Counted from the stretch's first letter, positions 7,000 through 14,445 are shown. The stretch is 16,891 nucleotides of DNA from Methanomassiliicoccus sp. UBA6 (GCA_002508545.1 DAVH01000001.1:33140-50030); one strand, 5' to 3'. Notes: generated by a model from the sequence alone, not told the origin. A program made the numbers and translations.

Positions 7000-7821
7000 T
7001 CATGGTATGTCCGCGGGGTCCCAGGTGGTGTGGTAGCCCTCGTCGAAGGAGTCCATCTCCGCCTCGTCCTCCGCCGATATCTCGAAGTCGAACACCGCAG
7101 CGTTCTCCCTCATCCGCTCGGGATGCGAGCTCTTGGGTATGGCCACCATGCCCTTCTGGAGGACCCACCGGATCATCATCTGCGCCGGGGTCCTTTCATA
7201 CTTGCGGGCCATCGCTACCAGGCGGGGGTCGTCTAGCCTCCTCCCGCGGGTCAGCGGGCTGTAGGCCTCCATCACGATGCCCCGAGCGCGGCAGTAGGAG
7301 AGCAGCTCCTTCTGGTACAGGAAGGGAGAGAACTCCACCTGGTCCACCGCGGGGACCACCGGCGAGCGGGCGATGAGCTCGTCCAGGTGCCGAGGGAGGA
7401 AGTTGCTCACCCCCACCGCCCGGGCCTTGCCCTCGTCCAGTATGCGTTCCATCGCTCTCCAGGCGTCCTGGCGGTTACCCCGGGGCCAGTGCACGAGGTA
7501 CAGGTCCACGTGGTCCAGCCCCAGCGCCTCCAGGCTTCGGTCGCAGGCGGCCAGCGCCTCCCGGAAGCCGTTGTCGGTGTGCCACAGCTTGGTGGTCACG
7601 AACACCTCCTCCCGGGGAAGGCCGCTCTCCCTGATCGCCCGGCCCACGCCCTCCTCGTTGCGGTAGTAGGCCGCGGTGTCGATGTGCCGGTATCCGATAT
7701 TCAGCGCGGCGGACACCGCCCTGTACGCTTCCTCGTCGGACATCTGGAACACACCGAGACCCAGGACCGGGATCTCCACCCCGTTGTTCAGGGCGATCGT
7801 GCTGGACAGCGACAGCGCCAT
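7000..7821 (-). CDS. Aldo/keto reductase
   Basis: 273 residues, a typical single-domain NADPH-dependent aldo/keto reductase with a TIM-barrel fold. The N-terminal hairpin is textbook (TIALNNGVEIPVLGLGVFQ). The catalytic tetrad is present: D48 and Y53 in RHIDTAAYYRNEEGVG, K78 in VTTKLW and H111 in LYLVHWP. Cofactor-binding IPKSSHPERM is near residue 235. Expected reaction: reduction of aldehydes or ketones to alcohols; the physiological substrate is unknown. ATG 7821 is chosen over the upstream GTG 7839 because a TATA-like CCTTATAGCC (7852-7843) predicts a transcript starting at about 7821, that is, leaderless, and because family members begin here. It is the first gene of the run to 4717. Confidence 0.92.
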   Translation of the reverse strand: MALSLSSTIALNNGVEIPVLGLGVFQMSDEEAYRAVSAALNIGYRHIDTAAYYRNEEGVGRAIRESGLPREEVFVTTKLWHTDNGFREALAACDRSLEALGLDHVDLYLVHWPRGNRQDAWRAMERILDEGKARAVGVSNFLPRHLDELIARSPVVPAVDQVEFSPFLYQKELLSYCRARGIVMEAYSPLTRGRRLDDPRLVAMARKYERTPAQMMIRWVLQKGMVAIPKSSHPERMRENAAVFDFEISAEDEAEMDSFDEGYHTTWDPADIP

Positions 7822-7842
7822 GGGTGGTGGATGGTGCACCGT

Positions 7843-7852
7843 GGCTATAAGG
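7843..7852 (-). promoter_or_regulatory. TATA-like box of the aldo/keto reductase operon
   Basis: CCTTATAGCC on the minus strand is centred about 26 bp before ATG 7821, which predicts a leaderless mRNA. It lies just after the T-rich end of the surface-protein gene. Confidence 0.45.
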
Positions 7853-7860
7853 GCCGTGGA

Positions 7861-7885
7861 GGAAAATAAGAGAAAAAGAAAGGGA
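7861..7885 (-). terminator. T-rich terminator of surface protein A
   Basis: Read on the minus strand, the region after the stop codon holds CCCTTTCTTTTTCTCTTATT, the oligo-T form of archaeal intrinsic terminators, without a clear stem. Confidence 0.55.
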
Positions 7886-7895
7886 TTTGAGGGGT

Positions 7896-8927
7896 TTAAT
7901 CGTGGGGCGCCGGAGGCACCGGGATCTCCAGGTCGTAGATCTCGCCGGTCACCGAGTCCCGGTACTGCAGGGTGAAGTCCTCCCGGTCACCGGTGATGTC
8001 GAACCAGGCCAGGAACTGAGTGGTCCCTCCCAGAGGCGTCAGCTGCTGGCTGTCGAACGAGGTGGCGGTATCGTTCACCTGCACCGTGTCGGTCAGGTTG
8101 CTGAGGTACAGATTATTGGCGTACACGGTGTGGCGGATGTTCCAGCCGTTGGTGAAGTTGACCAGCACGAGGAAGAAGGTGCCGTTGTCGTTGGTCCTCC
8201 ACTCTGTGCTGATCACCGAGGCCACCAGGGCGCCCTTGATCGGCACGTACAGCGGTCCGACCTCAGTGGGCGCGGACAGGGTCTCGTTGGTGTTCAGGTC
8301 GAAGGCCTGGAAGGTCAGGGTGAAGTTGCCGACGTAGTTGAAGATGACGTCGAACGTCCGGTTGTCGGTGGCGTTCCCGTTGGTCCTGAAGGCCCCGAGG
8401 TCCCCGCTGATGACAATGTGGTTGATGACCTCGCCCACCCTGGTATCGGACGTCCAGTCGAGGGTCCTTCCGGTGGCGTTGGTCACGATCAGGTTCTGGG
8501 GGTCGATCTCGTCGATCGGGTCGGTCAGCTCGGCGAACATCCTGATGAGGACGTCACCGTTGTAGCCGGAGGCCGGGGTGCTGGTTATCTGGAACCGGTA
8601 GGTCGGGCCCCGGTTGTAGGTGATGTCCTCCTCATCCTGACCCGGATAGGTCACGTCCAGGGTGACCTTGGGCTGTGCGCTCCCCAGGCTCACCGGGAAG
8701 GTGATGTTGAGCGTCTGGTCACCAAGATCGATGGTGTTCAGGGGCGTGTCGTCGCCCGGGCCGGTGTCGTCATCATCGTCGTTATCGTTATCGTTGTTGT
8801 CGTTATCGTCGTCGTTGCCGTTGTCGTCCCCCTTGATATTGGGGGTGCTCAGGCTGAGAACCACATAGGCTCCAGCGGTCAAAAGAATGATGACAACAGC
8901 GATCGCAGCCAGCATTGTCTTGTTCAT
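7896..8927 (-). CDS. Surface-anchored N-glycoprotein-like protein A (tandem paralogue)
   Basis: 343 residues. An N-terminal hydrophobic helix (residues 5-27, MLAAIAVVIILLTAGAYVV) acts as a signal anchor. An Asp/Asn-rich linker (33-60) follows, then a beta-rich extracellular domain. About ten N-X-S/T sequons (NIT, NAT, NRT, NFT, NET, NGT, NLT, NDT) suggest N-glycosylation. It is clearly paralogous to the gene at 9138-10106, sharing ASGYxGxVLIxMFAE, FQAFDLNT, PLYVPIKG, WNIRHTV and TATSFDSQ. Function is unknown; a cell-envelope or substrate-binding role is plausible. ATG 8927 is chosen over GTG 8942 because the signal anchor starts MNK in both paralogues and because a TATA box predicts a start near 8955. 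It has its own promoter and a T-rich terminator. Confidence 0.85.
   Translation of the reverse strand: MNKTMLAAIAVVIILLTAGAYVVLSLSTPNIKGDDNGNDDDNDNNDNDNDDDDDTGPGDDTPLNTIDLGDQTLNITFPVSLGSAQPKVTLDVTYPGQDEEDITYNRGPTYRFQITSTPASGYNGDVLIRMFAELTDPIDEIDPQNLIVTNATGRTLDWTSDTRVGEVINHIVISGDLGAFRTNGNATDNRTFDVIFNYVGNFTLTFQAFDLNTNETLSAPTEVGPLYVPIKGALVASVISTEWRTNDNGTFFLVLVNFTNGWNIRHTVYANNLYLSNLTDTVQVNDTATSFDSQQLTPLGGTTQFLAWFDITGDREDFTLQYRDSVTGEIYDLEIPVPPAPHD
8766..8828 (-). repeat. Triplet low-complexity tract (Asp/Asn codons)
   Basis: About 63 bases made almost only of GAC, GAT and AAC codons on the minus strand, encoding the Asp/Asn-rich linker of surface protein A. The paralogue has a shorter Gly/Asp/Ser linker here instead, so the tract is the main length difference between the two N-termini. 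Confidence 0.75.
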
Positions 8928-8974
8928 GAGATCACGCGCCACTGTTTAGATTCGGTGTGATTAATTTTGAGCGG

Positions 8975-8985
8975 GCATATAAAGA
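8975..8985 (-). promoter_or_regulatory. TATA box of surface protein A
   Basis: TCTTTATATGC on the minus strand is a good archaeal TATA box. Transcription would start near 8955, leaving a leader of about 28 nt before ATG 8927. The remaining 8986-9100 stretch is AT-rich and contains a palindrome TACAATTGTA (9041-9050) of unknown role. Confidence 0.6.
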
Positions 8986-9105
8986 TTTAGTCGCAGACTA
9001 TCAAATCGAGGAAAACCATGTAAATATTCAGTAATAATTATACAATTGTACAGCTGGGCAAGGATAAAAGACCGGTCTCAGTTCTCCAATTATCTTGCTT
9101 CATTA

Positions 9106-9130
9106 TCAAAAAGAAAAGGATGAAAAGGGG
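9106..9130 (-). terminator. T-rich terminator of surface protein B
   Basis: On the minus strand the stretch CCCCTTTTCATCCTTTTC then TTTTT follows the stop by about 8 nt. It resembles the tail of paralogue A, as if the 3' end was duplicated too. Confidence 0.55.
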
Positions 9131-9137
9131 TTTATCC

Positions 9138-10106
9138 TCAGTTCGATTGAGGCGTCGGCAGCACGATGTTCATATCTCCCGAAGCGGGGTCCTCGTACTT
9201 GAGCGAGAACTTCAGACGGTCCTCCAGGGTCAGATCGTCATCTGCTAGGTCGAAGTACACGAAGAACTGGGTGGTCTGCCCGACCGCGAGGCTTTGCGTC
9301 TGGAAGCTCGTGGCCGTGGTGTTGGCCTGCACCCAGTCATTGCCGTCGTACAGGTGGAAGTTCGCGGGATCGACACTGTAGCGGATGTTCCAGTCGTTGA
9401 CCGTCTTGATCAGGATGCGGTAGTATGTGCCGTTCGATGTCTCATACTTCTCCCCGTGGAAGAGCGCCGTTATGTCCAGCTGCCCCTTCACAGGAACGTA
9501 CAGGGGCGTCGCCGTCACCGGGTCAGAGATAGGCTTCCCGGTATCCAGGTCGAAGGCCTGAATGATCAGCGTGTAGTTACCAGTGGCGGTGAACGACACC
9601 TCGAACGAACGGACCGAGGTGGAACCGTTGGTCTTCCAGGACGCGATGTCCCCGCTGATCACGTTGTACAGTGCCTGAGCCCCGGTCTTTTTCTCGAGGG
9701 TCCAGTTCACATCCTTCCCCTGGAAGTCCTTCACGCTGAGGTCGAGACGACCGATCTCCCCGGACCTCTCGGCGAACATCTTGATCAGCACGTTACCCGT
9801 GTACCCGCTGGCCGGCGAAGCGGTCAGGCCGAACTGGTAAGGTTCGCTATAGTTGTAGGTGTACCCGCTCTCTCCCTTGCCCGGGTAGGTCATGGACAGC
9901 GCCATCTTCCGGTCGTTAGCGCTGATCTCGACAGGGAAGGCCACCGCCAGCGTCTTGGCGTCCGAATCCACGGCATCGGGCTGGTTGCTGTCGCCGCCAT
10001 CGGTACCATCCTTACCAGGGGTGTTCCCCATGCTCATTACGACATATGCTCCAGCTATCAATAGGATAGCTGCCACGGCGATCGCCGCAAAGGTCATTTT
10101 GTTCAT
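9138..10106 (-). CDS. Surface-anchored N-glycoprotein-like protein B (tandem paralogue)
   Basis: 322 residues. N-terminal signal-anchor helix (MNKMTFAAIAVAAILLIAGA), short Gly/Asp/Ser linker (28-50), then a beta-rich ectodomain parallel to protein A: TYPGKGE, ASGYTGNVLIKMFAE, VISGDIASW, FQAFDLDTGK, PLYVPVKGQL, DWNIRYSV and TTATSFQTQ. About six N-glycosylation sequons are present. The start ATG 10106 has a purine-rich AAGGGGGAACGGG just upstream, and a TATA-like box lies near 10150-10162. Function is unknown; the outside-the-cell location is inferred from the anchor and sequons. The stop is TGA, followed two codons later by an in-frame TAA that aligns with the stop of protein A. Confidence 0.85.
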   Translation of the reverse strand: MNKMTFAAIAVAAILLIAGAYVVMSMGNTPGKDGTDGGDSNQPDAVDSDAKTLAVAFPVEISANDRKMALSMTYPGKGESGYTYNYSEPYQFGLTASPASGYTGNVLIKMFAERSGEIGRLDLSVKDFQGKDVNWTLEKKTGAQALYNVISGDIASWKTNGSTSVRSFEVSFTATGNYTLIIQAFDLDTGKPISDPVTATPLYVPVKGQLDITALFHGEKYETSNGTYYRILIKTVNDWNIRYSVDPANFHLYDGNDWVQANTTATSFQTQSLAVGQTTQFFVYFDLADDDLTLEDRLKFSLKYEDPASGDMNIVLPTPQSN

Positions 10107-10149
10107 TTTCCCGTTCCCCCTTAGCCTTTGATTGTATGTATTTAGAACT

Positions 10150-10162
10150 GGACATATTAAGA
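10150..10162 (-). promoter_or_regulatory. TATA-like box of surface protein B
   Basis: TCTTAATATGTCC on the minus strand is placed about 50 bp before ATG 10106, the same geometry as for protein A. The remaining 10163-10320 holds nothing I can identify. Confidence 0.45.
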
Positions 10163-10322
10163 GTTAGGCCAAGAACATCGACAAGTGGAACCACCTCCGG
10201 TCCGACATCTAACATACGTCAGCCTCATGCCATACCGACCGTTGGCCGGCCCTTTTCTTTACCGCGCCCGTTCCACATTCAGGATAGGTCCAGCGAGAAA
10301 ACCGGTGAGGCACGGACGCAGG

Positions 10323-10330
10323 ATTATAAG
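10323..10330 (+). promoter_or_regulatory. TATA-like box of the DUF116 gene
   Basis: ATTATAAG centred about 25 bp before GTG 10351; it implies a leaderless or nearly leaderless transcript. Confidence 0.4.
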
Positions 10331-10350
10331 GGTGGCACCAATGGAGGGTC

Positions 10351-11010
10351 GTGCTCTCCGTTTCTCTCGATCAGGCCATGGCTGCATTGGGCTACATCGT
10401 GCTCATCTCCATCTTGGCCTTGGGTCTCCTGGCCCTCCTCATGCTGATCGTCACCTCGGTCTCCATGCGGAAGGGACGGTTCTACCTTCCCCGGCTGCTG
10501 CGTCCAGGCCTCATCATCCTCGAGGGGCTCGCCAAGACCTTGTGGAGGGTGAGCAACTTGGACGACCGGGAGGTCGTCTCGTTCTCCATCCGGCTGCACA
10601 ATCAGCTCAACCGGGAGAGGTTCAGCAGGCTGGCGATGGAGGACCGTATGATCTTCCTTCCCCAGTGCCTTCGGTCCATCGAATGCCCTTCCAACCTTTC
10701 CACCGAGGGGCTGGTCTGCAAGCGGTGCATGCGCTGCGACATCGGCAGGTCGATCGATGAGCTGGAGGGCCACGGATGCAGGGTGTGCGTGGTGCCAGGC
10801 TCGACCTTCGTCAAGAGGCTGGTGAAGAAGTACAGGCCCAAGGGGATCGTTGGGGTCGGCTGCCTCATGGAGGTCAAGGAGGGACTGGAGATGACCGACC
10901 GCATGGACCTCCCGGCGATGGGAGTGGTCACCACTAAGGACGGGTGCATCGAGACGACCCTGGACTGGCCGACCCTGATCGAGGTCGCCACCCTGCGGCC
11001 GGCAGAGTAG
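10351..11010 (+). CDS. DUF116 domain protein, membrane-anchored and cysteine-rich
   Basis: 219 residues. One N-terminal helix (about 12-36) is followed by the DUF116 domain. Its conserved pattern is visible: LPQCLRSIECP (C106, C112), GLVCKRCMRCDI (C123, C126, C129), a GCRVCVVPGSTFVKRLV strand-loop (C143, C146) and GIVGVGCLMEVKEG (C171). The cysteines suggest metal or Fe-S binding, but no activity is established for the family as far as I know. The start is GTG 10351: GGAGG lies 3 nt upstream, and a TATA-like ATTATAAG (10323-10330) puts the transcript start almost on the codon. ATG 10378 is an alternative that would cut the helix. It lies 70 bp upstream of the CBS-MscS pair on the same strand. 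Confidence 0.82.
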   Translation: MLSVSLDQAMAALGYIVLISILALGLLALLMLIVTSVSMRKGRFYLPRLLRPGLIILEGLAKTLWRVSNLDDREVVSFSIRLHNQLNRERFSRLAMEDRMIFLPQCLRSIECPSNLSTEGLVCKRCMRCDIGRSIDELEGHGCRVCVVPGSTFVKRLVKKYRPKGIVGVGCLMEVKEGLEMTDRMDLPAMGVVTTKDGCIETTLDWPTLIEVATLRPAE

Positions 11011-11080
11011 GCGCACCCGCCGCTCCAAACCGGGAAACGGCATCGTCGAATTGAAGTAACCCACTGCTAATCCTGAGGCC

Positions 11081-11578
11081 ATGGCCGAGAAGGATAAGAG
11101 GTTCAGTGAGACCCTCGTCGGCGATGTGTTCGATCAGATAATCAAGAGGCCGACCACGGTCACGGTGGAGGACACCATCAACGAGGTCATCGAGGGCATG
11201 CTGAACAACCCGGTATCCCGCAAGGTCTACGTCGTTGACAAGCAGGGCAAGCTGCTGGGCATGGTCAATACGGACACAGTCCTCCGGCTCATCGGCTACC
11301 GCACCGGGGTGAGGGACCCCGGCGCCATATCGTTCTACCGCCTGCTGCGGGACATGTTCAAGGAGAAGGTCGGGACCCTGATGTCGCCGACGAGGTCGGT
11401 CACCAAGGAGGACGACCTGAAGAAGGCGCTCGAGATCATGATCAAGGACCACGTGAACGACCTGCCGGTGGTCGATGCCGAGGGGCGGATCATCGGAGAG
11501 CTGGTAAGCCTGGAGCTGTTCCTCAAGGGGCGGGAGCTGTTCATCCGGGACGCTCAGGCCAAGGATGAAGGCCCATGA
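11081..11578 (+). CDS. Two-CBS-domain protein
   Basis: 165 residues made almost entirely of a CBS pair. CBS1 is about 14-72 (PTTVTVEDTINEVIEGML, then VYVVDKQGKLLGMVNTDTVL) and CBS2 about 97-150 (VGTLMSPTRSVTKEDDL, then DLPVVDAEGRIIGELVSLEL). Such Bateman modules bind adenine nucleotides or related ligands and regulate a partner protein. The stop codon overlaps the next start in ATGA (11575-11578), so it is translationally coupled to an MscS-type channel, the likely partner. The start ATG 11081 has GAGG 2 nt upstream; that spacing is short, so the start is less certain than the domain call. Confidence 0.9.
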   Translation: MAEKDKRFSETLVGDVFDQIIKRPTTVTVEDTINEVIEGMLNNPVSRKVYVVDKQGKLLGMVNTDTVLRLIGYRTGVRDPGAISFYRLLRDMFKEKVGTLMSPTRSVTKEDDLKKALEIMIKDHVNDLPVVDAEGRIIGELVSLELFLKGRELFIRDAQAKDEGP

Positions 11579-12453
11579 ACTGGCTTGATATCCCTGTCTG
11601 GAACGACCTGACGATCGGGAGCCTGGTGGCCTTCACGGTCCTGGTCGTGGTCTCCACGATCGCGGCGAGGCTCCTCGGCAACCTGATACGCAACAACCTC
11701 GATGAGAAGGTGGGCCGCCGGACGTCCAAGACGGTGGCCAGGGTCTTCTTCTATACCATCGTGGGGGCCGCGGTCCTCATCGGCTTCAGCCAGATACTGA
11801 GGATGGACTTCAGCGGCCTCATCATCTCCCTGGGCCTGGTGGGGGTGGCCATCGCCTTCGCCTCCCAGCAGATCATCTCCAATCTGCTCTCCGGACTGCT
11901 GATCTCGGTCCTGCGGCCGATCCAGTTGGAGGACTGGGTGGAGGTGGGCCTCGCCCCCACCACCGGGGTGTGCAGGGTGAAGGACATCAACCTGATGACC
12001 ACGGTGCTGAGGGACGTCGATGGAAGGATCATCGTGGTGCCTAACTCCCAGATCATCAACGGCAAGGTCATCAACTACTCCCAGGCGGGCTTCGTTGCCG
12101 TGTCCTTCGACCTATGGTTCGACCTGGACAGTCCCGTCGATGCCATAAGGCGGATCGTCTACGAGGAGGCGGACCGGGACCCCCACATCCTACCGGACGT
12201 GAGCGAGGCGGAGCGCCGGATCGCGCTCAAGATCTTCGAGAGGCCGGCCATCCGCAGCCTGTTCGGGGGAGCCGCTGACCTCAGCGCCCTCGATCCCAAA
12301 GTGAACATCCTGGACCTCAGGGAGGACAAGATAAGGATCAACATCCGGGTTTGGATCAGGGAAATGAACAAGCGGGACGAGATCGTGTCCGGCTTCCTGG
12401 AAGCGCTGAAGGAGCGGTTCAAGGGCGAAGGCGTCGTGATCAAGAGCCCCTGA
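11575..12453 (+). CDS. MscS-family mechanosensitive ion channel
   Basis: 292 residues with a compact three-helix membrane part: TM1 about 14-38, TM2 about 57-77 and the pore-lining TM3 about 83-115 with the Gly/Ala-rich SLGLVGVAIAFASQQIISNL. The beta domain follows with the family signature VPNSQIINGKVINYS (155-169), then an alpha/beta C-terminal domain. This is the core architecture of small MscS channels, which open under membrane tension to release solutes during osmotic downshock. The start ATG overlaps the CBS gene's stop by 4 nt. The coupled CBS protein suggests gating or control by a nucleotide, which is inference. The following 48 bp before the convergent MFS gene show no clear terminator. 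Confidence 0.92.
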   Translation: MNWLDIPVWNDLTIGSLVAFTVLVVVSTIAARLLGNLIRNNLDEKVGRRTSKTVARVFFYTIVGAAVLIGFSQILRMDFSGLIISLGLVGVAIAFASQQIISNLLSGLLISVLRPIQLEDWVEVGLAPTTGVCRVKDINLMTTVLRDVDGRIIVVPNSQIINGKVINYSQAGFVAVSFDLWFDLDSPVDAIRRIVYEEADRDPHILPDVSEAERRIALKIFERPAIRSLFGGAADLSALDPKVNILDLREDKIRINIRVWIREMNKRDEIVSGFLEALKERFKGEGVVIKSP

Positions 12454-12501
12454 CCTCATGGCCGCCGATCGATGTAAGGCCTCGCCGGTACCGCACCCTG
12501 G

Positions 12502-13896
12502 TCACCTCCCTGCCTCGATGGCTGGGACATCGGCCGGGACCTCTCCGATGGCCCGAGGAACACTGGATAGCGTGGGCCCCTCTTCACCGTGGAAGACCTC
12601 CGCCGGCGCCGGCCGCGGGCGGTACACGAAGACCAGGTCCCCGGGGGCGGGGGACGGCGATGGAGCATGGCCCGCATGCCTTGGCTCGCCCTCGGCAAGC
12701 GGCTGCCCCCGCATGACGGCCACGAGCAGGGGTATGGCCGCAAGCTGCAGCCCCATCGATAGCACGACCATCCCTGACCAGGATGATTCGTACAGGAACC
12801 CCATGGCCATGCTTCCCAGGAACCAGGAGGCGCCGAAGGCCGCGTTGTAGCAGCCGAACGCCGTTCCCCGGCGGCAGGAGGGGGCCAGGTCAGCGACCAC
12901 CGCCCTCATGACCGATTCCTGCGCCCCGAACCCGACGCCGTACAGCAGCATCCCTGCGGTCAGCGCGGCGATGTCCCTGGAGAACACCAGGGGGGTGAAG
13001 AACGGGATCACTACGGCCATGGCCACCAGGGGCATCATCCCCACCCGGTCGTAGGTGCGGCCGAAGACCAGGGCCGACAGCGCGTTGGAGGCCATGGCCA
13101 CGGCGTACAGTATCGGCAGCCAGCTATCTGAAGCGCCCGCCACGGCGATGGCGTGGTAGGATATCAGAGGGAAGTCGGCGTACCCGGCCGCTATTAGCGC
13201 GCCGGCGACGAGGAAAAGCCAGAACGGCCGGGGGAAAGACCTCCTCCTTGCCGTCGCGGAACGGACGCACAGCAAACGCCCGGAGGGGGGTTCGATCCTC
13301 ATGGCATAGGCCAGGATGATCACCGTCAGGAGGCAGGGGATGAGCAGCATCTCGAATCCCATGCGGTAGTCGCCACCGAGCACCAGCACCAGGACTATGA
13401 TGATGGGTCCGATCATGCCTCCCACGGAGGAGAGCGCCTCCTGCACCCCGTAGCTCCATCCCCGCCCCACGCTCTCGCCGGCGTGGGACAGCATGGCATC
13501 CCGGGCGGGACCGCGGACCGCCCGCCCGACCCTTTCGAGCATGATGAGGGCCATGGCCCCCTCCCAGCTGCCGGCGAGCGCTAGCGCGGGTACGGCAACG
13601 ACGTTGATGCCATATCCGATGAATAGGAACGCCCAGTATCGCCTGGTCTCGTCGACCACCCACCCGAAGACGACCCTCAGGCCGTAGCCGATCAGCTCCG
13701 CCAGCCCGGAGACCAGGCTCACCGCGGCGGCGCTGGCCCCCAGCAGCGCGAGGAACGGCCCCGTGACGCTCTTGGTCCCCTCAAGAGCGACATCCGCCAG
13801 CAAGCTCACCAGCCCCAGCATCATGACGAAAACGACCGCCGCGGTGCGGTGCCCATGTCCAGCGGCGCGGCTGCTACTGCCTCCTCCCCATCCCAT
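12502..13896 (-). CDS. MFS transporter with C-terminal proline-rich tail
   Basis: About 464 residues with 11-12 hydrophobic helices and a motif-A-like GWVVDETRRYW after helix 2; the second half shows VFGRTYDRVG, the equivalent loop. It belongs to the major facilitator superfamily; the substrate is unknown. The last 65 or so residues are a soluble Pro/Ala-rich tail (HAPSPSPAPGDLVFVYRPRP). ATG 13896 is chosen because GGGAGG lies about 6 nt upstream; the frame continues to a TTG at 13917, and an out-of-frame ATG lies at 13901. A TATA-like AATTAATATAATC (14042-14030) implies a long leader of about 110 nt that covers an inverted repeat. It is divergent from a small winged-helix regulator, a typical arrangement for a regulated exporter. 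Confidence 0.85.
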   Translation of the reverse strand: MGWGGGSSSRAAGHGHRTAAVVFVMMLGLVSLLADVALEGTKSVTGPFLALLGASAAAVSLVSGLAELIGYGLRVVFGWVVDETRRYWAFLFIGYGINVVAVPALALAGSWEGAMALIMLERVGRAVRGPARDAMLSHAGESVGRGWSYGVQEALSSVGGMIGPIIIVLVLVLGGDYRMGFEMLLIPCLLTVIILAYAMRIEPPSGRLLCVRSATARRRSFPRPFWLFLVAGALIAAGYADFPLISYHAIAVAGASDSWLPILYAVAMASNALSALVFGRTYDRVGMMPLVAMAVVIPFFTPLVFSRDIAALTAGMLLYGVGFGAQESVMRAVVADLAPSCRRGTAFGCYNAAFGASWFLGSMAMGFLYESSWSGMVVLSMGLQLAAIPLLVAVMRGQPLAEGEPRHAGHAPSPSPAPGDLVFVYRPRPAPAEVFHGEEGPTLSSVPRAIGEVPADVPAIEAGR

Positions 13897-13990
13897 CCCA
13901 TCCCTCCCACCCGGCAACCTGCTGCCCGGCAGAGGACCGGCCGCGGAGCAGAACGCTCCCCCAGGCGAGACCTTGCTGACGGGCCATATT

Positions 13991-14009
13991 CGATTACCGT
14001 TATCGGTAT
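13991..14009. promoter_or_regulatory. Candidate operator: inverted repeat TACCG-TTAT-CGGTA
   Basis: The perfect repeat TACCG (13996-14000), TTAT, CGGTA (14005-14009) overlaps a second imperfect palindrome CGATTACCGTTATCG (13991-14005). It lies at the transcription start predicted from the minus-strand TATA box 14030-14042, a position where a bound repressor would block the transporter gene. The divergent winged-helix gene is the obvious candidate binder; this is inference. Confidence 0.45.
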
Positions 14010-14029
14010 CCGGTTAGGGATGGGGGACA

Positions 14030-14042
14030 GATTATATTAATT
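14030..14042 (-). promoter_or_regulatory. TATA-like box of the second MFS gene
   Basis: AATTAATATAATC on the minus strand resembles an archaeal TATA box; the start would be near 14008, about 110 nt before ATG 13896. Confidence 0.45.
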
Positions 14043-14154
14043 GGCGCAGGAAAATCGCCCGCGGGACTTTCAACAGTTATGAACTGCCCCGCTCGAATGG
14101 GCGGGCTTCGCGCTCACATAAAGTTAAAAATTCCTACAGATATCGCGATGCAAG

Positions 14155-14445
14155 ATGACCGATGATGGAGAGGTAAACGTTTTGGACATCGATCATGTAT
14201 TTTCCATCCTGCAGTACCTGGACTCCAGGAAGGGAGAGGATGTCCTGGCCAGTGAACTGAGGACGGTGATGCCGAACTATGGGCGCATGATGACCATCGT
14301 CCGACAGCTGGAGAGCAAGAACCTCATCGAGATAAGAGTGGAGACCAGGCCCCGGAAGCGCTACATCCTGTCCCTGACCGAGAAGGGAAGGATCGTCAGC
14401 AAGAAGCTGCTCGCCCTGGACCGCCTCATCGCGTCCTGGCAGTGA
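14155..14445 (+). CDS. Small winged-helix transcriptional regulator (MarR/PadR-like)
   Basis: 96 residues forming a single winged helix-turn-helix. Helix 1 is HVFSILQYLDSRKG, helix 2 DVLASELRTVM, recognition helix YGRMMTIVRQLESKNLI, and the wing carries basic residues (EIRVETRPRKRYILSLTEKG), then a C-terminal helix (RIVSKKLLALDRLI) suited to dimer formation. It resembles one-domain archaeal MarR/PadR-like regulators and has no effector domain. TTAAAAATT (14124-14132) could be a TATA box giving a leaderless mRNA from ATG 14155. An internal TTG at codon 10 with GAGAGG before it is an alternative start. It is divergent from the MFS transporter, which it likely regulates, possibly together with itself. 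Confidence 0.8.
   Translation: MTDDGEVNVLDIDHVFSILQYLDSRKGEDVLASELRTVMPNYGRMMTIVRQLESKNLIEIRVETRPRKRYILSLTEKGRIVSKKLLALDRLIASWQ

Noticed and set aside
7887..8960. 357-residue plus-strand open frame
   Set aside because: It is antisense to surface protein A. Its Val/Ile-rich stretch is the mirror of the Asp/Asn codon tract, and the minus-strand frame has a signal anchor and sequons.
10324..11082. 252-residue minus-strand open frame
   Set aside because: It is antisense to the DUF116 gene, whose cysteine pattern is clearly in the plus frame.
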